Assembly (NCBI RefSeq): GCF_052116145.1 | Contig: NZ_JBQKLQ010000001.1 | Coordinates: 496,001 to 560,000 of the forward strand | Length of the DNA: 64,000 bases | Source: Fundicoccus sp052116145 | GTDB taxonomy: Bacteria > Bacillota > Bacilli > Lactobacillales > Aerococcaceae | Reading direction: 5' to 3' | Shown: positions 45,657 through 55,401 of the stretch, in pieces | Layout: every line of letters begins with the position of its first letter | Numbering within the stretch: position 1 is the stretch's first letter | Notes under the pieces: model-generated | What the model was told of the DNA's origin: nothing | Seen by the model: only the letters and a program-made list of their open reading frames with translations | Databases searched by the model: none | Made by a program: the position numbers and the translations under genes

Positions 45657-46586
45657 GTGGACGCTAAAGTGTCAGCTTTTATCCGTTATTTATTGAACGA
45701 AAGACGTTATTCTGATTTAACCATCCAAGCTTATCAGCGAGATTTAAACGAATTTGAAGGTTTTTTACTAAGTTCTGGTGGCGTGTCTTTTAATGAGATT
45801 GCTTACCAAGATGTTCGGTTATATTTAGCTTTTTTAACAGAGAAAGAATTGTCTCGAACGACAATCGCTCGAAAGCTATCCACTTTACGCTCTTTTTTTA
45901 AGTATGCAGTGCAACAACAGTGGACGGAAATTAACCCGATGGAGTTAATTCAATACAATTCAAAGAAACAACGTTTGCCTGATTTTTTCTATGAAAGCGA
46001 AATAAATTCAATTATTGAAGCAGCCAAACGCGACGATCATCCATCAGCTACACGTAACGTTGCAATACTAGAATTGCTTTATGCAACTGGGATGCGTGTT
46101 AGTGAATGCTGTCAGCTAAAAGTATCGCAAGTTGATTTCAATATACAAATGATACGTGTTATTGGAAAAGGTAATAAAGAACGCATTATACCCGTTGGTG
46201 ATCAAGCAATCGCAGCAGTATTAGATTACCAAAAAAATTTACGTGATCAATTAATCGCTAACATACCGAATTCACCTTATCGGGACTTCCTTTTTCTGTC
46301 TGATAAGGGAAAACCTTTAACCGCTGCGCAAGTGAGAACAATTCTTAATCGAATTGTCGACCAGCACGGATTAAACTTAAAGATACACCCTCATAAATTA
46401 AGGCATACTTTTGCGACCCATTTGTTAAATAATGGGGCGGACATGCGGAGTGTGCAAGAATTATTAGGACATGTGGATTTGAGTTCAACACAAATCTATA
46501 CTCATGTGACTAAAGATAAGTTAAGACAAACTTACTTACAGGTTCATCCTAGAGCTAAAAGACAAACAAAAACTGAGGAGGATTAA
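45657..46586 (+). CDS. xerC: Tyrosine recombinase XerC
   Basis: A 309-residue recombinase for chromosome dimer resolution. The SAM-like N-terminal domain (FIRYLLNERRYSDLTIQAYQRDL) precedes the catalytic domain: Arg in ATGMRVSEC, His-x-x-Arg in HPHKLRHTFATHLL, His in LGHVDLSSTQ, and the nucleophile Tyr in IYTHV. The start is GTG at 45657 with GGGAGG upstream. The topA-xerC-hslV-hslU order marks it as the housekeeping recombinase and not a phage integrase. Confidence 0.95.
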   Translation: MDAKVSAFIRYLLNERRYSDLTIQAYQRDLNEFEGFLLSSGGVSFNEIAYQDVRLYLAFLTEKELSRTTIARKLSTLRSFFKYAVQQQWTEINPMELIQYNSKKQRLPDFFYESEINSIIEAAKRDDHPSATRNVAILELLYATGMRVSECCQLKVSQVDFNIQMIRVIGKGNKERIIPVGDQAIAAVLDYQKNLRDQLIANIPNSPYRDFLFLSDKGKPLTAAQVRTILNRIVDQHGLNLKIHPHKLRHTFATHLLNNGADMRSVQELLGHVDLSSTQIYTHVTKDKLRQTYLQVHPRAKRQTKTEED

Positions 46587-46589
46587 TTT

Positions 46590-47123
46590 ATGACAACAAT
46601 ATGTGCAGTAAAAAAAGATAATCAACTAGCAATGGCTGGTGACGGACAAATCACGATGGGCGAATCTGTCATTATGAAAGGCAGCGCACGTAAATTAAGA
46701 CGTATTTATAATAATCAAGTCGTTGTTGGTTTCGCTGGCGGAGTGGCAGATGCGATTACATTATCAGAAATGTTTGAAGAAAAACTACAGACTCATCAAG
46801 GTCAATTGACTCGTGCAGCTGTGGAAGTAGCTAAACAGTGGAGAACAGACCGTTCTTTACAAAAGCTGGAAGCATTACTGATTGTTATGAACCATGAGAC
46901 AATTTTATTAGTAAGCGGAACGGGTGAAGTGATTGAGCCTGACGATGGGATATTAACAATTGGATCAGGTGGCAATTATGCTCTGGCAGCTGGTAGAGCA
47001 ATGCTTAGAAATGCAGAGACTTTATCTGCACGTGACATTGCGGAACAATCGTTAAAAATAGCTAGTGAAATTGACGTCTTTACAAATGACCAAATTATTG
47101 TCGAAGAAATAACTAAAAGTTAA
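46590..47123 (+). CDS. hslV: ATP-dependent protease subunit HslV (ClpQ)
   Basis: A 177-residue proteasome-like peptidase. Thr2, exposed after removal of Met1, is the nucleophile (M-TTICAVKKD). GDGQITMGE, ARKLRRIYNNQVVVGFAGGVADA and IGSGGNYALAAGRAM are family landmarks. AGGAGG precedes the ATG. It starts 3 bases after xerC ends and partners with HslU. Confidence 0.97.
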   Translation: MTTICAVKKDNQLAMAGDGQITMGESVIMKGSARKLRRIYNNQVVVGFAGGVADAITLSEMFEEKLQTHQGQLTRAAVEVAKQWRTDRSLQKLEALLIVMNHETILLVSGTGEVIEPDDGILTIGSGGNYALAAGRAMLRNAETLSARDIAEQSLKIASEIDVFTNDQIIVEEITKS

Positions 47124-47195
47124 CGTTTGATAAGGGACAAACATATTAATGTTTAACTAATAAACAATAAACTATTAATCATTCAAGGAGTTGTT

Positions 47196-48611
47196 ATGAT
47201 GAAAGAATTAACACCACGTAAGGTAGTCGCTGAATTAGATAAATATATTATTGGACAAGATGATGCCAAACGAGCAATTGCCATTGCATTAAGAAACCGC
47301 TTAAGACGCTTACGTTTAGATGGCGATATGAAACAAGAAGTTAAACCAAAGAACTTACTAATGATTGGACCAACAGGTGTTGGTAAAACGGAAATTGCTA
47401 GACGTCTTGCTGATATTTCACAATCGCCTTTTGTTAAAGTAGAAGCAACAAAATATACAGAAGTCGGTTACGTCGGTCGAGATGTTGAATCGATGGTACG
47501 TGATTTAGTTGAAGATAGTATCCGATTAGTTAAAAAACAACAACATCTTGACGTTCACGATGAAGCCCAAGCAAAGGCAGTTGATCGCATTGCGAAAGCT
47601 TTACGTCCAGGACAAAAAGTTAAAAAAGAAGAGCCTACTAGCCAACCAGCTGGAATGGGGAACATTATGGATATGTTTAAGCAATTTACACCTCAAGCGG
47701 CCGACGTAGAAGAGGAAGAAGAAGAAATTGTTACAGATGAAGTGGCTTCTTCACGCCGTCAAATTCGCCAACAAATCCGAGAAGGTTTACTCGACAATCA
47801 TGAAGTAACGGTTAAAATTGAAGAGAAAAAATTGCAATTAAACAACATGAATCCTGCGATGGAACAAATGATGGAAATGCAAGAAAGTCTAACAGCTATG
47901 CGTCCGAAAAAGAAAATCGAGCGGACACTAACTGTAAAAGAAGCAGTAGAATTGCTGACAGAAGAAGAAGCAGATCGTTTAGTTAACCAAGAAGATATTA
48001 ATCAAAAAGCTCTTAAGTTAGCAGAAGAAAGCGGGATTATTTTCATTGATGAGATGGATAAAATCGCTACTAAAAATCAAAATGCTGGAGAAGTGAGTCG
48101 TCAAGGCGTTCAGCGAGATATTTTACCGATTGTTGAAGGGAGTCAAATTCAAACGAAGTATGGTGTCATTGCAACGGATCACATCTTGTTTATTGGTAGT
48201 GGTGCCTTCCATATGTCTAAACCATCTGATTTAATTCCTGAATTACAGGGGCGTTTCCCAATTCGTGTAAACCTTAATGACTTAACAAGAGACGATTTTG
48301 TTCGCATTCTGATTGAACCTAAGAATGCCTTAGTTAAACAATACCAAGCTTTATTAGCGACTGAAGGCGTCGAAGTCGACTTTACTGAAGAAGCGATTGC
48401 CAAGATGGCTGAATATGCGGTACACTTAAATGAGAATACAGATAATATTGGTGCACGTCGTCTTCATACAATTCTAGAAACTTTATTAGAAGAATTACTC
48501 TTTGAATCTGCCGAGATGCAAATGGGGCATATTGATATTACGGAACAATATGTTGAGCAGAAATTAGAAAAAATTGTTGAAAACAGAGACTTGAGCCACT
48601 ATATTCTATAA
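47196..48611 (+). CDS. hslU: ATP-dependent protease ATPase subunit HslU (ClpY)
   Basis: A 471-residue AAA+ unfoldase that feeds HslV. Walker A is GPTGVGKTEIARRLA, the GYVGRD pore motif follows, the I-domain spans about 110-240 and is rich in charged residues, Walker B is IIFIDEMDKI, and the sensor region is TDNIGARRLHT. The C-terminal LSHYIL inserts into HslV. The ATG at 47196 or the next codon may be used. AAGGAG lies upstream. In many relatives codY follows, but here an epimerase gene does. Confidence 0.97.
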   Translation: MMKELTPRKVVAELDKYIIGQDDAKRAIAIALRNRLRRLRLDGDMKQEVKPKNLLMIGPTGVGKTEIARRLADISQSPFVKVEATKYTEVGYVGRDVESMVRDLVEDSIRLVKKQQHLDVHDEAQAKAVDRIAKALRPGQKVKKEEPTSQPAGMGNIMDMFKQFTPQAADVEEEEEEIVTDEVASSRRQIRQQIREGLLDNHEVTVKIEEKKLQLNNMNPAMEQMMEMQESLTAMRPKKKIERTLTVKEAVELLTEEEADRLVNQEDINQKALKLAEESGIIFIDEMDKIATKNQNAGEVSRQGVQRDILPIVEGSQIQTKYGVIATDHILFIGSGAFHMSKPSDLIPELQGRFPIRVNLNDLTRDDFVRILIEPKNALVKQYQALLATEGVEVDFTEEAIAKMAEYAVHLNENTDNIGARRLHTILETLLEELLFESAEMQMGHIDITEQYVEQKLEKIVENRDLSHYIL

Positions 48612-48629
48612 TATAGGAGTGTGATTGCG

Positions 48630-49532
48630 ATGATTACTTTATCAAACGATGCATTAACTATTACTATTAATGAATTAGGTGCGGAATTAACTTCTGTCAT
48701 CGATAATAAAACTGGTTATGAATTTCTGTGGCAAGGTGATTCGAATTTTTGGAATCGTCAAGCACCTGTTTTATTCCCGAATATTGGTGTATTTAAAGAT
48801 GATACGTATCAATATCAAGAAAAAGACTATACTTTAGGACGTCATGGCTTTGCTCGCGATAAAAATTTCGTTGCACAGAATGTTACAGCAAATTCTGCGA
48901 GTTTTTATATTAAAAGTGATGAAGAAACTTTGGCACATTATCCATTTGAATTCAGTTTCCAAATTACATATATTCTATTTACGAACCGAATCACAGTCAC
49001 TTACGAAATACTGAACACATCTGCTGTTGATAAAATGTATTATAACGTCGGTGGGCATCCTGGATTCAATGTTAGCCATACCAACACTAAAACTGGTAGG
49101 CCTGAATTTGATGATATTAGTTTTCATTTTGAACCAAGTGGCCAATATTTACATATCCCCTTTTATGAAGGTGGCTTAACTGAGCGAAAGAAAGCTAAAT
49201 ATACACTAGTCGATAATATTCCTTTATTACATCGATCATTCAAGAAAGATGCCTTAGTTTACCAAATAAGTGAACACACAGAGGCTGTACTGAATGACCC
49301 TAACAATGAGGTGCAAATTCGCTTAAAGCCCAATCGCATGAATTTCATGGGGATTTGGTCGCCTTATCCTGCTAAAGCAAGTTTTATTAGTTTAGAACCC
49401 TGGGCTGGTTTGTCAGATGACGTGTCTGCTACTGGTGATTTAACTGAAAAATATGGTGTGTTTGAATTATTACCAAATCAAATCATGACACATGACTACA
49501 CGATGACCTTTAATAAAGGACCATTAGACTAA
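48630..49532 (+). CDS. Aldose 1-epimerase family protein (LacX-like)
   Basis: A 300-residue galactose mutarotase-like protein. LGAELTSVIDNKTGYEFLWQGD near the start, LGRHGFARDKNF, the His in GGHPGFNV, and Glu in SLEPWAGLSDD fit the LacX/YeaD-like branch. It probably interconverts sugar anomers, but the substrate is open. The ATG at 48630 is ten bases from AGGAG. A GTG at 48621 is too close. It is 18 bases after hslU and probably cotranscribed. Confidence 0.85.
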   Translation: MITLSNDALTITINELGAELTSVIDNKTGYEFLWQGDSNFWNRQAPVLFPNIGVFKDDTYQYQEKDYTLGRHGFARDKNFVAQNVTANSASFYIKSDEETLAHYPFEFSFQITYILFTNRITVTYEILNTSAVDKMYYNVGGHPGFNVSHTNTKTGRPEFDDISFHFEPSGQYLHIPFYEGGLTERKKAKYTLVDNIPLLHRSFKKDALVYQISEHTEAVLNDPNNEVQIRLKPNRMNFMGIWSPYPAKASFISLEPWAGLSDDVSATGDLTEKYGVFELLPNQIMTHDYTMTFNKGPLD

Positions 49533-49552
49533 ATGTTGTTTTAACTATATAA

Positions 49553-49608
49553 TAATCTAGAAAATACAGCAGACTCTAAAAAATGAGTTTGCTGTATTTT
49601 CTAGATTA
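49553..49608. terminator. Very long hairpin after the epimerase gene
   Basis: Two 24-base arms (49553-49576 and 49585-49608) are complementary except for one G-T and enclose an 8-base loop. The inner part works as a terminator on both strands because of its A/T-rich stem base. The length is unusual for a simple terminator. Confidence 0.8.
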
Positions 49609-49617
49609 TGACCATTT

Positions 49618-49656
49618 GATAAAAAAGATACTTCGAGCAAGCTCGAAGTATCTTAG
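49618..49656 (-). terminator. Terminator of plsY
   Basis: AAGATACTTCGAG (49625-49637) and CTCGAAGTATCTT (49642-49654) form a perfect 13-bp stem with a 4-base loop. On the minus strand it is followed by TTTTTATC. It lies just after the plsY stop codon. Confidence 0.88.
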
Positions 49657-49661
49657 ACAAT

Positions 49662-50291
49662 TTATTTTTTTGACTTGTTCAAACCAAAGCTCAAACGACT
49701 TTCCTCACCTTTGATAATTCGGTGAATATTCGTTCGATGGCGATACATCATGAATAGAGCAATCAATAAAAATCCAATGCCGTAGATTAACGACGATGAT
49801 TTGATGAAGATGTAAATGGCGATAATTGCATAACTTAACATCGCTGATAAACTGACCATACTCGTAATAAAAACTAATAAAACTAGTAAGCCCACTTGAA
49901 CTAAAGCAATGTTAAACCAGAAACCTAGTAATACGCCAATTGAAGTAGCCACAACTTTTCCTCCACGGAAGCTAGCCCATAATGGGTATGCATGACCCAA
50001 GATAGAAGCTAGCCCAGTTAACATGATAGCCCAGTCCAAAGATGGGAAAAAGTGTTTAGTTAACAATATTGGTAGCCAACCTTTCAAAACATCCACCGCA
50101 ATAACCAAAATTGCGGCAAGAGCTCCAAAGTTACGCCCAACGTTTGTACCCCCACTATTACCACTACCTAATTCACGTACGTCTATTTTATGTACGAATT
50201 TTGAATACCAGACACCAGAGGGAATTGAGCCGGCTAAATAAGCCAGGAAAATAAACAGTATTGGCATCCAAATAGTTACGTTTTGTTCCAT
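49662..50291 (-). CDS. plsY: Glycerol-3-phosphate acyltransferase PlsY
   Basis: A 209-residue membrane enzyme that acylates glycerol-3-phosphate with acyl-phosphate, the first step of phospholipid synthesis. Five membrane helices are likely. The conserved loops are GSIPSGVWYSK, ELGSGNSGGTNVGRNFG and LGHAYPLWASFRGGKVVAT. AGGGAGG precedes the ATG at 50291. It is divergent from parE, a common arrangement in Lactobacillales. Confidence 0.95.
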   Translation of the reverse strand: MEQNVTIWMPILFIFLAYLAGSIPSGVWYSKFVHKIDVRELGSGNSGGTNVGRNFGALAAILVIAVDVLKGWLPILLTKHFFPSLDWAIMLTGLASILGHAYPLWASFRGGKVVATSIGVLLGFWFNIALVQVGLLVLLVFITSMVSLSAMLSYAIIAIYIFIKSSSLIYGIGFLLIALFMMYRHRTNIHRIIKGEESRLSFGLNKSKK

Positions 50292-50455
50292 AATAAACCT
50301 CCCTTTGACTTTTCTATTTTACCACGAAAAATATCGAATACAATAAACATTTACTCTAAAAGTGTGAGTGTAAGCCAAACAAGCGTTCTTATTGGTGGGA
50401 TTTATGGTATACTTAATAGTGGTGTGCTTTTCAATAGCTGTAAAGCGTTGGATTA

Positions 50456-50485
50456 TTGCAATTCTGAATGTAAATCTGATATGAT
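50456..50485 (+). promoter_or_regulatory. Probable parE promoter
   Basis: TTGCAA (50456-50461), 18 bases, TATGAT (50480-50485), 40 bases before the parE start. Confidence 0.6.
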
Positions 50486-50524
50486 AGCACAGTTGAAAGT
50501 TTGAGAAGTTAAAGAGGTGAGTAC

Positions 50525-52630
50525 ATGACTCAAGAAAAAGTATCGTTAACAAATTATAATGATGATGCCATACAAATTTTAGAAGGTTTGGATGCCGTAA
50601 GAAAGCGTCCAGGAATGTACATTGGTTCAACTGACCAAAAAGGTTTACATCATCTAGTTTATGAAATTGTTGACAACTCAGTCGATGAAGCCTTATCTGG
50701 TTTCGCTTCTGAAATTAAAGTTGAGATATTAAAAGATGGTAGTGTCCGTGTAACCGATAATGGGAGAGGGATGCCTACGGGGAAACACTCAAGTGGCGTA
50801 CCTAGTATCCAAGTTATTTTTACCGTACTTCATGCAGGTGGTAAGTTTGGTCAAGGTGGTTATAAATCAGCTGGTGGACTCCATGGTGTGGGGGCAAGCG
50901 TGGTTAATGCGTTATCTAGTTGGTTAGAAGTCAATGTTATTCGAGATGGTAATCTCTATACCATGCACTTTGAAAACGGAGGGCATCCGGTAGGTAAATT
51001 AACTAAAAGTAAATACAAAAATAAAACGGCTCATGGGACTAGCGTACACTTCATGCCAGATGAGACGATCTTTGGTAATGCTACAATTAATTATGACATC
51101 ATCGCTGAAAGATTAAGAGAATCTGCCTTCCTTTTAAAGGGCTTAAACATTAAATTAATCGATGAGCGTGATGAACAAGAGAGTGAATTCCATTATGAGA
51201 ATGGATTGAAGGATTTTATTCAGTATTTAAACGAAGAGAAAGATACATTAGGTGAAGTAGCTGCATTTTCAGGAGAAGTCGAGAATTTCGAAATCGATTT
51301 TGCCTTGCAATACAATGATGGTTATTCAGAAACAATTTTATCTTTTGCTAATAACGTAAGAACAACCGGTGGTGGGTCTCATGAGGTAGGTATGAAAACT
51401 GCTATCACAAAAGCGTTTAATGAGTATGGTCGTAAAGTGGGCTTATTGAAAGATAAAGATAAAAACTTAGAGGGTAGTGATGTTCGAGAAGGAGCATCGA
51501 TGGTAATCTCATTAAGAATTCCAGAACAATACTTGCAGTTTGAAGGTCAGACGAAAAGTAAACTAGGAACACCTAAAGCAAGAAGTATTGTGGACAACTT
51601 TGTCTTTGAACATATGTCTGCTTATTTAAATGAGAATGGTAACTTTAGCCAAATGATTCTAAAAAAATCGATCAATGCCCGTGAAACGCGTGAAGCAGCA
51701 AGAAAAGCACGTGATGCAGCTCGTACAGGTGTGAAACGTCAACAACAAGAACGTTTAATTTCAGGAAAGCTAACTAAAGCACAATCGAAAGACGCGAGTA
51801 AAAACGAACTCTATTTAGTCGAGGGTAATTCTGCGGGTGGTTCTGCTAAACTTGGACGCGATCGTAAGTATCAAGCGATATTACCTTTACGTGGTAAAGT
51901 TATCAATACAGAAAAAGCATCAATGACTGACATTATGAAAAACGAAGAAATTAATACGATGATTTATACCATTGGTGGTGGTGTCGGGGCAGATTTCGAT
52001 ATTAGTAATATTAATTACGACAAAGTGATTATTATGACCGATGCGGATACCGATGGTGCCCATATCCAAGTCTTATTATTAACATTCTTCTATCGTTATA
52101 TGAAACCTTTACTTGATGCTGGACATGTTTATTTAGCAATGCCTCCTTTATATAAAGTGTCTAAAGGCAAGGGTGCAAAAGAAGTCATAGAATATGCATG
52201 GACTGATGAGGAGTTACAAAGTGTCACCAACAAGGTCGGGAAGGGTTATATCTTACAACGATATAAAGGTTTAGGTGAAATGAACGCTGACCAACTATGG
52301 GATACAACTATGAATCCAGACAGTCGCATATTAATCAGAGTGACCATTGATGATGCCACACAAGCTGAACGTCGTTTAACGACTTTAATGGGAAATAAAG
52401 TGGAACCGCGTCGTAAATGGATTGAAAAAAACGTCCAATTTACAATGGAAATGGAAGATACTCTATTAAATGATAATGTACCTTCAAGCTCATCAGCCAC
52501 AAAAGACTTTACAAACGATGAAGTGATTGAAGCTAATCCTAAAAGCAATCTATCAGGTGGTCAAAATAGTGCGAGTCCGGCTCTAACCAATGATGAGCAA
52601 AATCATTCATTTGATAAAGGAGTTGAGTGA
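50525..52630 (+). CDS. parE: DNA topoisomerase IV subunit B
   Basis: A 701-residue ATPase subunit of topoisomerase IV, which unlinks daughter chromosomes. GHKL ATPase: EIVDNSVDEALSG, DNGRGMPTG and GLHGVGASVVNAL. TOPRIM: LVEGNSAGGSAKLGRDR and IIMTDADTDGAHI. The last 40 or so residues form a serine/asparagine-rich tail beyond the conserved end. ParE rather than GyrB is inferred from the plsY-parE-parC context. Its end overlaps the region of the parC start. Confidence 0.95.
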   Translation: MTQEKVSLTNYNDDAIQILEGLDAVRKRPGMYIGSTDQKGLHHLVYEIVDNSVDEALSGFASEIKVEILKDGSVRVTDNGRGMPTGKHSSGVPSIQVIFTVLHAGGKFGQGGYKSAGGLHGVGASVVNALSSWLEVNVIRDGNLYTMHFENGGHPVGKLTKSKYKNKTAHGTSVHFMPDETIFGNATINYDIIAERLRESAFLLKGLNIKLIDERDEQESEFHYENGLKDFIQYLNEEKDTLGEVAAFSGEVENFEIDFALQYNDGYSETILSFANNVRTTGGGSHEVGMKTAITKAFNEYGRKVGLLKDKDKNLEGSDVREGASMVISLRIPEQYLQFEGQTKSKLGTPKARSIVDNFVFEHMSAYLNENGNFSQMILKKSINARETREAARKARDAARTGVKRQQQERLISGKLTKAQSKDASKNELYLVEGNSAGGSAKLGRDRKYQAILPLRGKVINTEKASMTDIMKNEEINTMIYTIGGGVGADFDISNINYDKVIIMTDADTDGAHIQVLLLTFFYRYMKPLLDAGHVYLAMPPLYKVSKGKGAKEVIEYAWTDEELQSVTNKVGKGYILQRYKGLGEMNADQLWDTTMNPDSRILIRVTIDDATQAERRLTTLMGNKVEPRRKWIEKNVQFTMEMEDTLLNDNVPSSSSATKDFTNDEVIEANPKSNLSGGQNSASPALTNDEQNHSFDKGVE

Positions 52631-52632
52631 TA

Positions 52633-55125
52633 ATGAATAATTTGCCAGGAATTCAAGAACTAGAATTTGCAGATGTAATTGGTGATCGTTTTGGTCGCTA
52701 TTCGAAGTATATTATTCAAGATCGTGCGCTGCCAGACATTCGTGATGGTTTAAAGCCAGTTCAAAGGCGTATCCTTTTTGCCATGTACCAAGAGCGCAAT
52801 ACAGCCGATAATCCTTACCGTAAGTCAGCCAAAACGGTCGGTAACGTTATCGGTAATTATCACCCTCACGGGGATACCTCTGTTTATGACGCTATGGTCC
52901 GTATGTCGCAAGACTGGAAGTTACGTGAGCCACTCATTGATATGCACGGAAACAACGGTAGCATGGATGGGGATATGGCTGCTGCCATGCGTTATACTGA
53001 AGCACGAATGTCCAAATATGCCAATGAGTTATTGCGTGATATTGATAGTGAAACAATTGATTATGCGTTAAACTTTGATGATACATTAGAAGAACCGCTT
53101 GTTTTACCCTCACGTGTACCTAATTTATTAATTAATGGGTCGACCGGAATTTCATCCGGCTATGCAACTGAAATTCCTCCACATAACTTAGGTGAGGTCA
53201 TCGATGCAGTGATCTATATGTTATCTCATAAGACATACACACTAGATACATTGATGAAGTTTATTCAAGCACCAGACTTTCCGACCGGAGGGATTATTCA
53301 AGGAGCTGATGGTATCCGTAAAGCTTACAGCAATGGTCAAGGGAAAATTTTGGTGCGTGCCAAAACTCATATTGAAAAACTTAAGGGCAATAAAAGCCAA
53401 ATTGTCGCTACTGAGTTGCCTTATGAAGTAAACAAAGCTAAATTGATTCAGAAGATGGATGATGTTCGTATACTGAAGAAAATAGAAGGGATTGATGATG
53501 TTAGGGATGAATCAGACCGTACGGGTTTGCGTGTGGTTATCGAATTGAAACGTGATGTCAATCCAGATAGCGTCTTAAACTATCTTTTAGTGAATACTGA
53601 TTTACAAGTGAATTATCACTTAAATATGGTTGCTATCCATGACAGTCATCCCAAAATTGTCAATCTTCAACAAATATTAGAAGCCTACGTTTCTCACCAG
53701 CAAGACGTTATTACACGTCGTACGAATTTTAATTTAGCTGCTGATCAAAAACGCCAACATATTGTGGATGGTTTGATACGTGTGGTTTCTATTCTCGATG
53801 AGGTAATCGCGACGATTCGCGCAAGTGAAAATAAAGCGGATGCTAAGAGAAATCTTGTAACTACTTATGAATTTAGTGATACACAAGCCGAATCGATTGT
53901 TAACTTACAATTATACCGTTTAACTAATACGGACGTTGTATCACTTCAGAACGAACGTTTAGAGTTAAATGAGCGCATCCATATGTACCGTAACATCTTA
54001 TCAAATAAAGAAACACTCAACAAAGTCTTGATTAATGAATTAAAAGATGTCAAAAAACGACTACAAACACCTCGTAAATCTCTGGTTGAAGCTGAAATTC
54101 AAGAAATTAGTGTTGAAACGACCTTGCTAATTCCAGAAGAAAAAGTGTATGTGTCTGTGACTAAAGAAGGCTATCTGAAACGTACTAGTCTGCGCTCCTT
54201 CTCTGCTTCAGATTCATTAGATCTCGGTAGTCGTGACCACGATTATCCATTATTTGTGCAAGAATTAAGCACACATGATGCAATTATCCTTGTAACGAAT
54301 AAAGGGAATTATATTCACTTGCCGGTCCATGAAATGCCAGATATTCGATGGAAAGAAATCGGCATTCATTTATCCCAAAACTATCAATTAGCTAGCGGAG
54401 AACAAATTATCAGCGTCTTTTCATCAATCAAAGGCGGCGTGCAAACCCAATCGGCTACGCAAACACAAGATGAGTCTGATAATATTGTGTTAATCACTCG
54501 TAACGGACGTATTAAGCAAACGAGTTTGTCTTTATTCACGACTTACAGAAGTTACAAGTCGAGAACAGCAGTAGCAATGACAATGAAGGATGCTGATGAT
54601 GAATTACTTGCAGCAATTAGGGCCAAACAGGGCAGTGAATACCAAGTGGTTCTGCTGACGGCTAAAAGTTATAGTTTACGTTATGACTTAGAAGAAGTGT
54701 CGCAAACTGGTCTGAAAACTCAAGGAGTCATCTCCATTAACTTGAAAGATGATGACAATGTCGCAGCAGGAATGTTGTTTGACCAATCAATGAATCGTCC
54801 ACAAGCTTTAGTTTTAACACAAAGAGGACATTTAAAACGCTTTGATATTGATATTATTAATCAAGCGGGGCGTGGTAGTCGTGGAATCTTATTACTGAAA
54901 GAATTAAAAACGAATCCACATAGGATTTTAACAAGTATTCCGTTGTCGCATGGCAGTATTCCAGTCGTTCTTTACGGCGATACAGGTTATGTCTATGAAT
55001 TTAATACAACGGACATCCCGTTAACTGAAAGGCTGGCGAATGGTTCGGCTATTTCTGAGATAGATCAATTAGGAAAAGTCCTTACGATGCATCCAGCACG
55101 TCTAAAAATGTTAGACGACAACTAA
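52633..55125 (+). CDS. parC: DNA topoisomerase IV subunit A
   Basis: An 830-residue cleavage subunit. The active-site tyrosine is Tyr121 in AAMRYTEARM. The quinolone-determining region reads HPHGDTSVYDAM, with Thr82 where staphylococcal and streptococcal ParC usually have Ser. The C-terminal beta-pinwheel (about 490-830) has repeated blades (ITRNGRIKQT, LTQRGHLKRF). It starts right after parE. ATG at 52633 is ten bases from AAAGGAG, and a GTG at 52627 overlapping the parE stop is an alternative. Cotranscribed with parE. Confidence 0.94.
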   Translation: MNNLPGIQELEFADVIGDRFGRYSKYIIQDRALPDIRDGLKPVQRRILFAMYQERNTADNPYRKSAKTVGNVIGNYHPHGDTSVYDAMVRMSQDWKLREPLIDMHGNNGSMDGDMAAAMRYTEARMSKYANELLRDIDSETIDYALNFDDTLEEPLVLPSRVPNLLINGSTGISSGYATEIPPHNLGEVIDAVIYMLSHKTYTLDTLMKFIQAPDFPTGGIIQGADGIRKAYSNGQGKILVRAKTHIEKLKGNKSQIVATELPYEVNKAKLIQKMDDVRILKKIEGIDDVRDESDRTGLRVVIELKRDVNPDSVLNYLLVNTDLQVNYHLNMVAIHDSHPKIVNLQQILEAYVSHQQDVITRRTNFNLAADQKRQHIVDGLIRVVSILDEVIATIRASENKADAKRNLVTTYEFSDTQAESIVNLQLYRLTNTDVVSLQNERLELNERIHMYRNILSNKETLNKVLINELKDVKKRLQTPRKSLVEAEIQEISVETTLLIPEEKVYVSVTKEGYLKRTSLRSFSASDSLDLGSRDHDYPLFVQELSTHDAIILVTNKGNYIHLPVHEMPDIRWKEIGIHLSQNYQLASGEQIISVFSSIKGGVQTQSATQTQDESDNIVLITRNGRIKQTSLSLFTTYRSYKSRTAVAMTMKDADDELLAAIRAKQGSEYQVVLLTAKSYSLRYDLEEVSQTGLKTQGVISINLKDDDNVAAGMLFDQSMNRPQALVLTQRGHLKRFDIDIINQAGRGSRGILLLKELKTNPHRILTSIPLSHGSIPVVLYGDTGYVYEFNTTDIPLTERLANGSAISEIDQLGKVLTMHPARLKMLDDN

Positions 55126-55137
55126 AAACAGATTGAG

Positions 55138-55187
55138 AACTGTGCCACAAACTATCTTGTTATAGTTTTATTGGTACAGTTTTTTTC
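55138..55187 (+). terminator. Terminator of parC
   Basis: AACTGTGCCA...AACTAT and ATAGTTT...TGGTACAGTT pair with small bulges, followed by a run of seven T. Confidence 0.8.
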
Positions 55188-55306
55188 TGTCTTAAAACAG
55201 ATTGGAATAATTTAGCAAAAATGAGATTACTATAATAAAGCCTTTGTAAGCGTGTATAAGAAATTGATTAAAATGCAGAAAAATACAAAATTATGTAAAA
55301 AGCCTA

Positions 55307-55334
55307 TTGCTTTGTTTGTGAATCATGATACAAT
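55307..55334 (+). promoter_or_regulatory. pflB promoter with a Rex-like site
   Basis: TTGCTT (55307-55312), 16 bases, TACAAT (55329-55334). TTGTGAATCATGATACAA (55316-55333) covers the spacer and the -10. Its left half matches the Rex operator half-site TTGTGAA exactly, while the right half matches only in its last four bases. Rex senses NADH/NAD and is known to control pyruvate formate-lyase in several Firmicutes. Control by Rex here is inference. Confidence 0.5.
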
Positions 55335-55401
55335 AAGGGTGAAATGTTGAACAAGTCGTTTGTCATATTTTAATCGGAAAGTATAACAAGGAGGATTTAT
55401 T

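Noticed and set aside
45657..46586. Phage or integrative element integrase
   Set aside because: It is the housekeeping xerC by context (topA-xerC-hslV-hslU) and no phage genes or att-like repeats are near.
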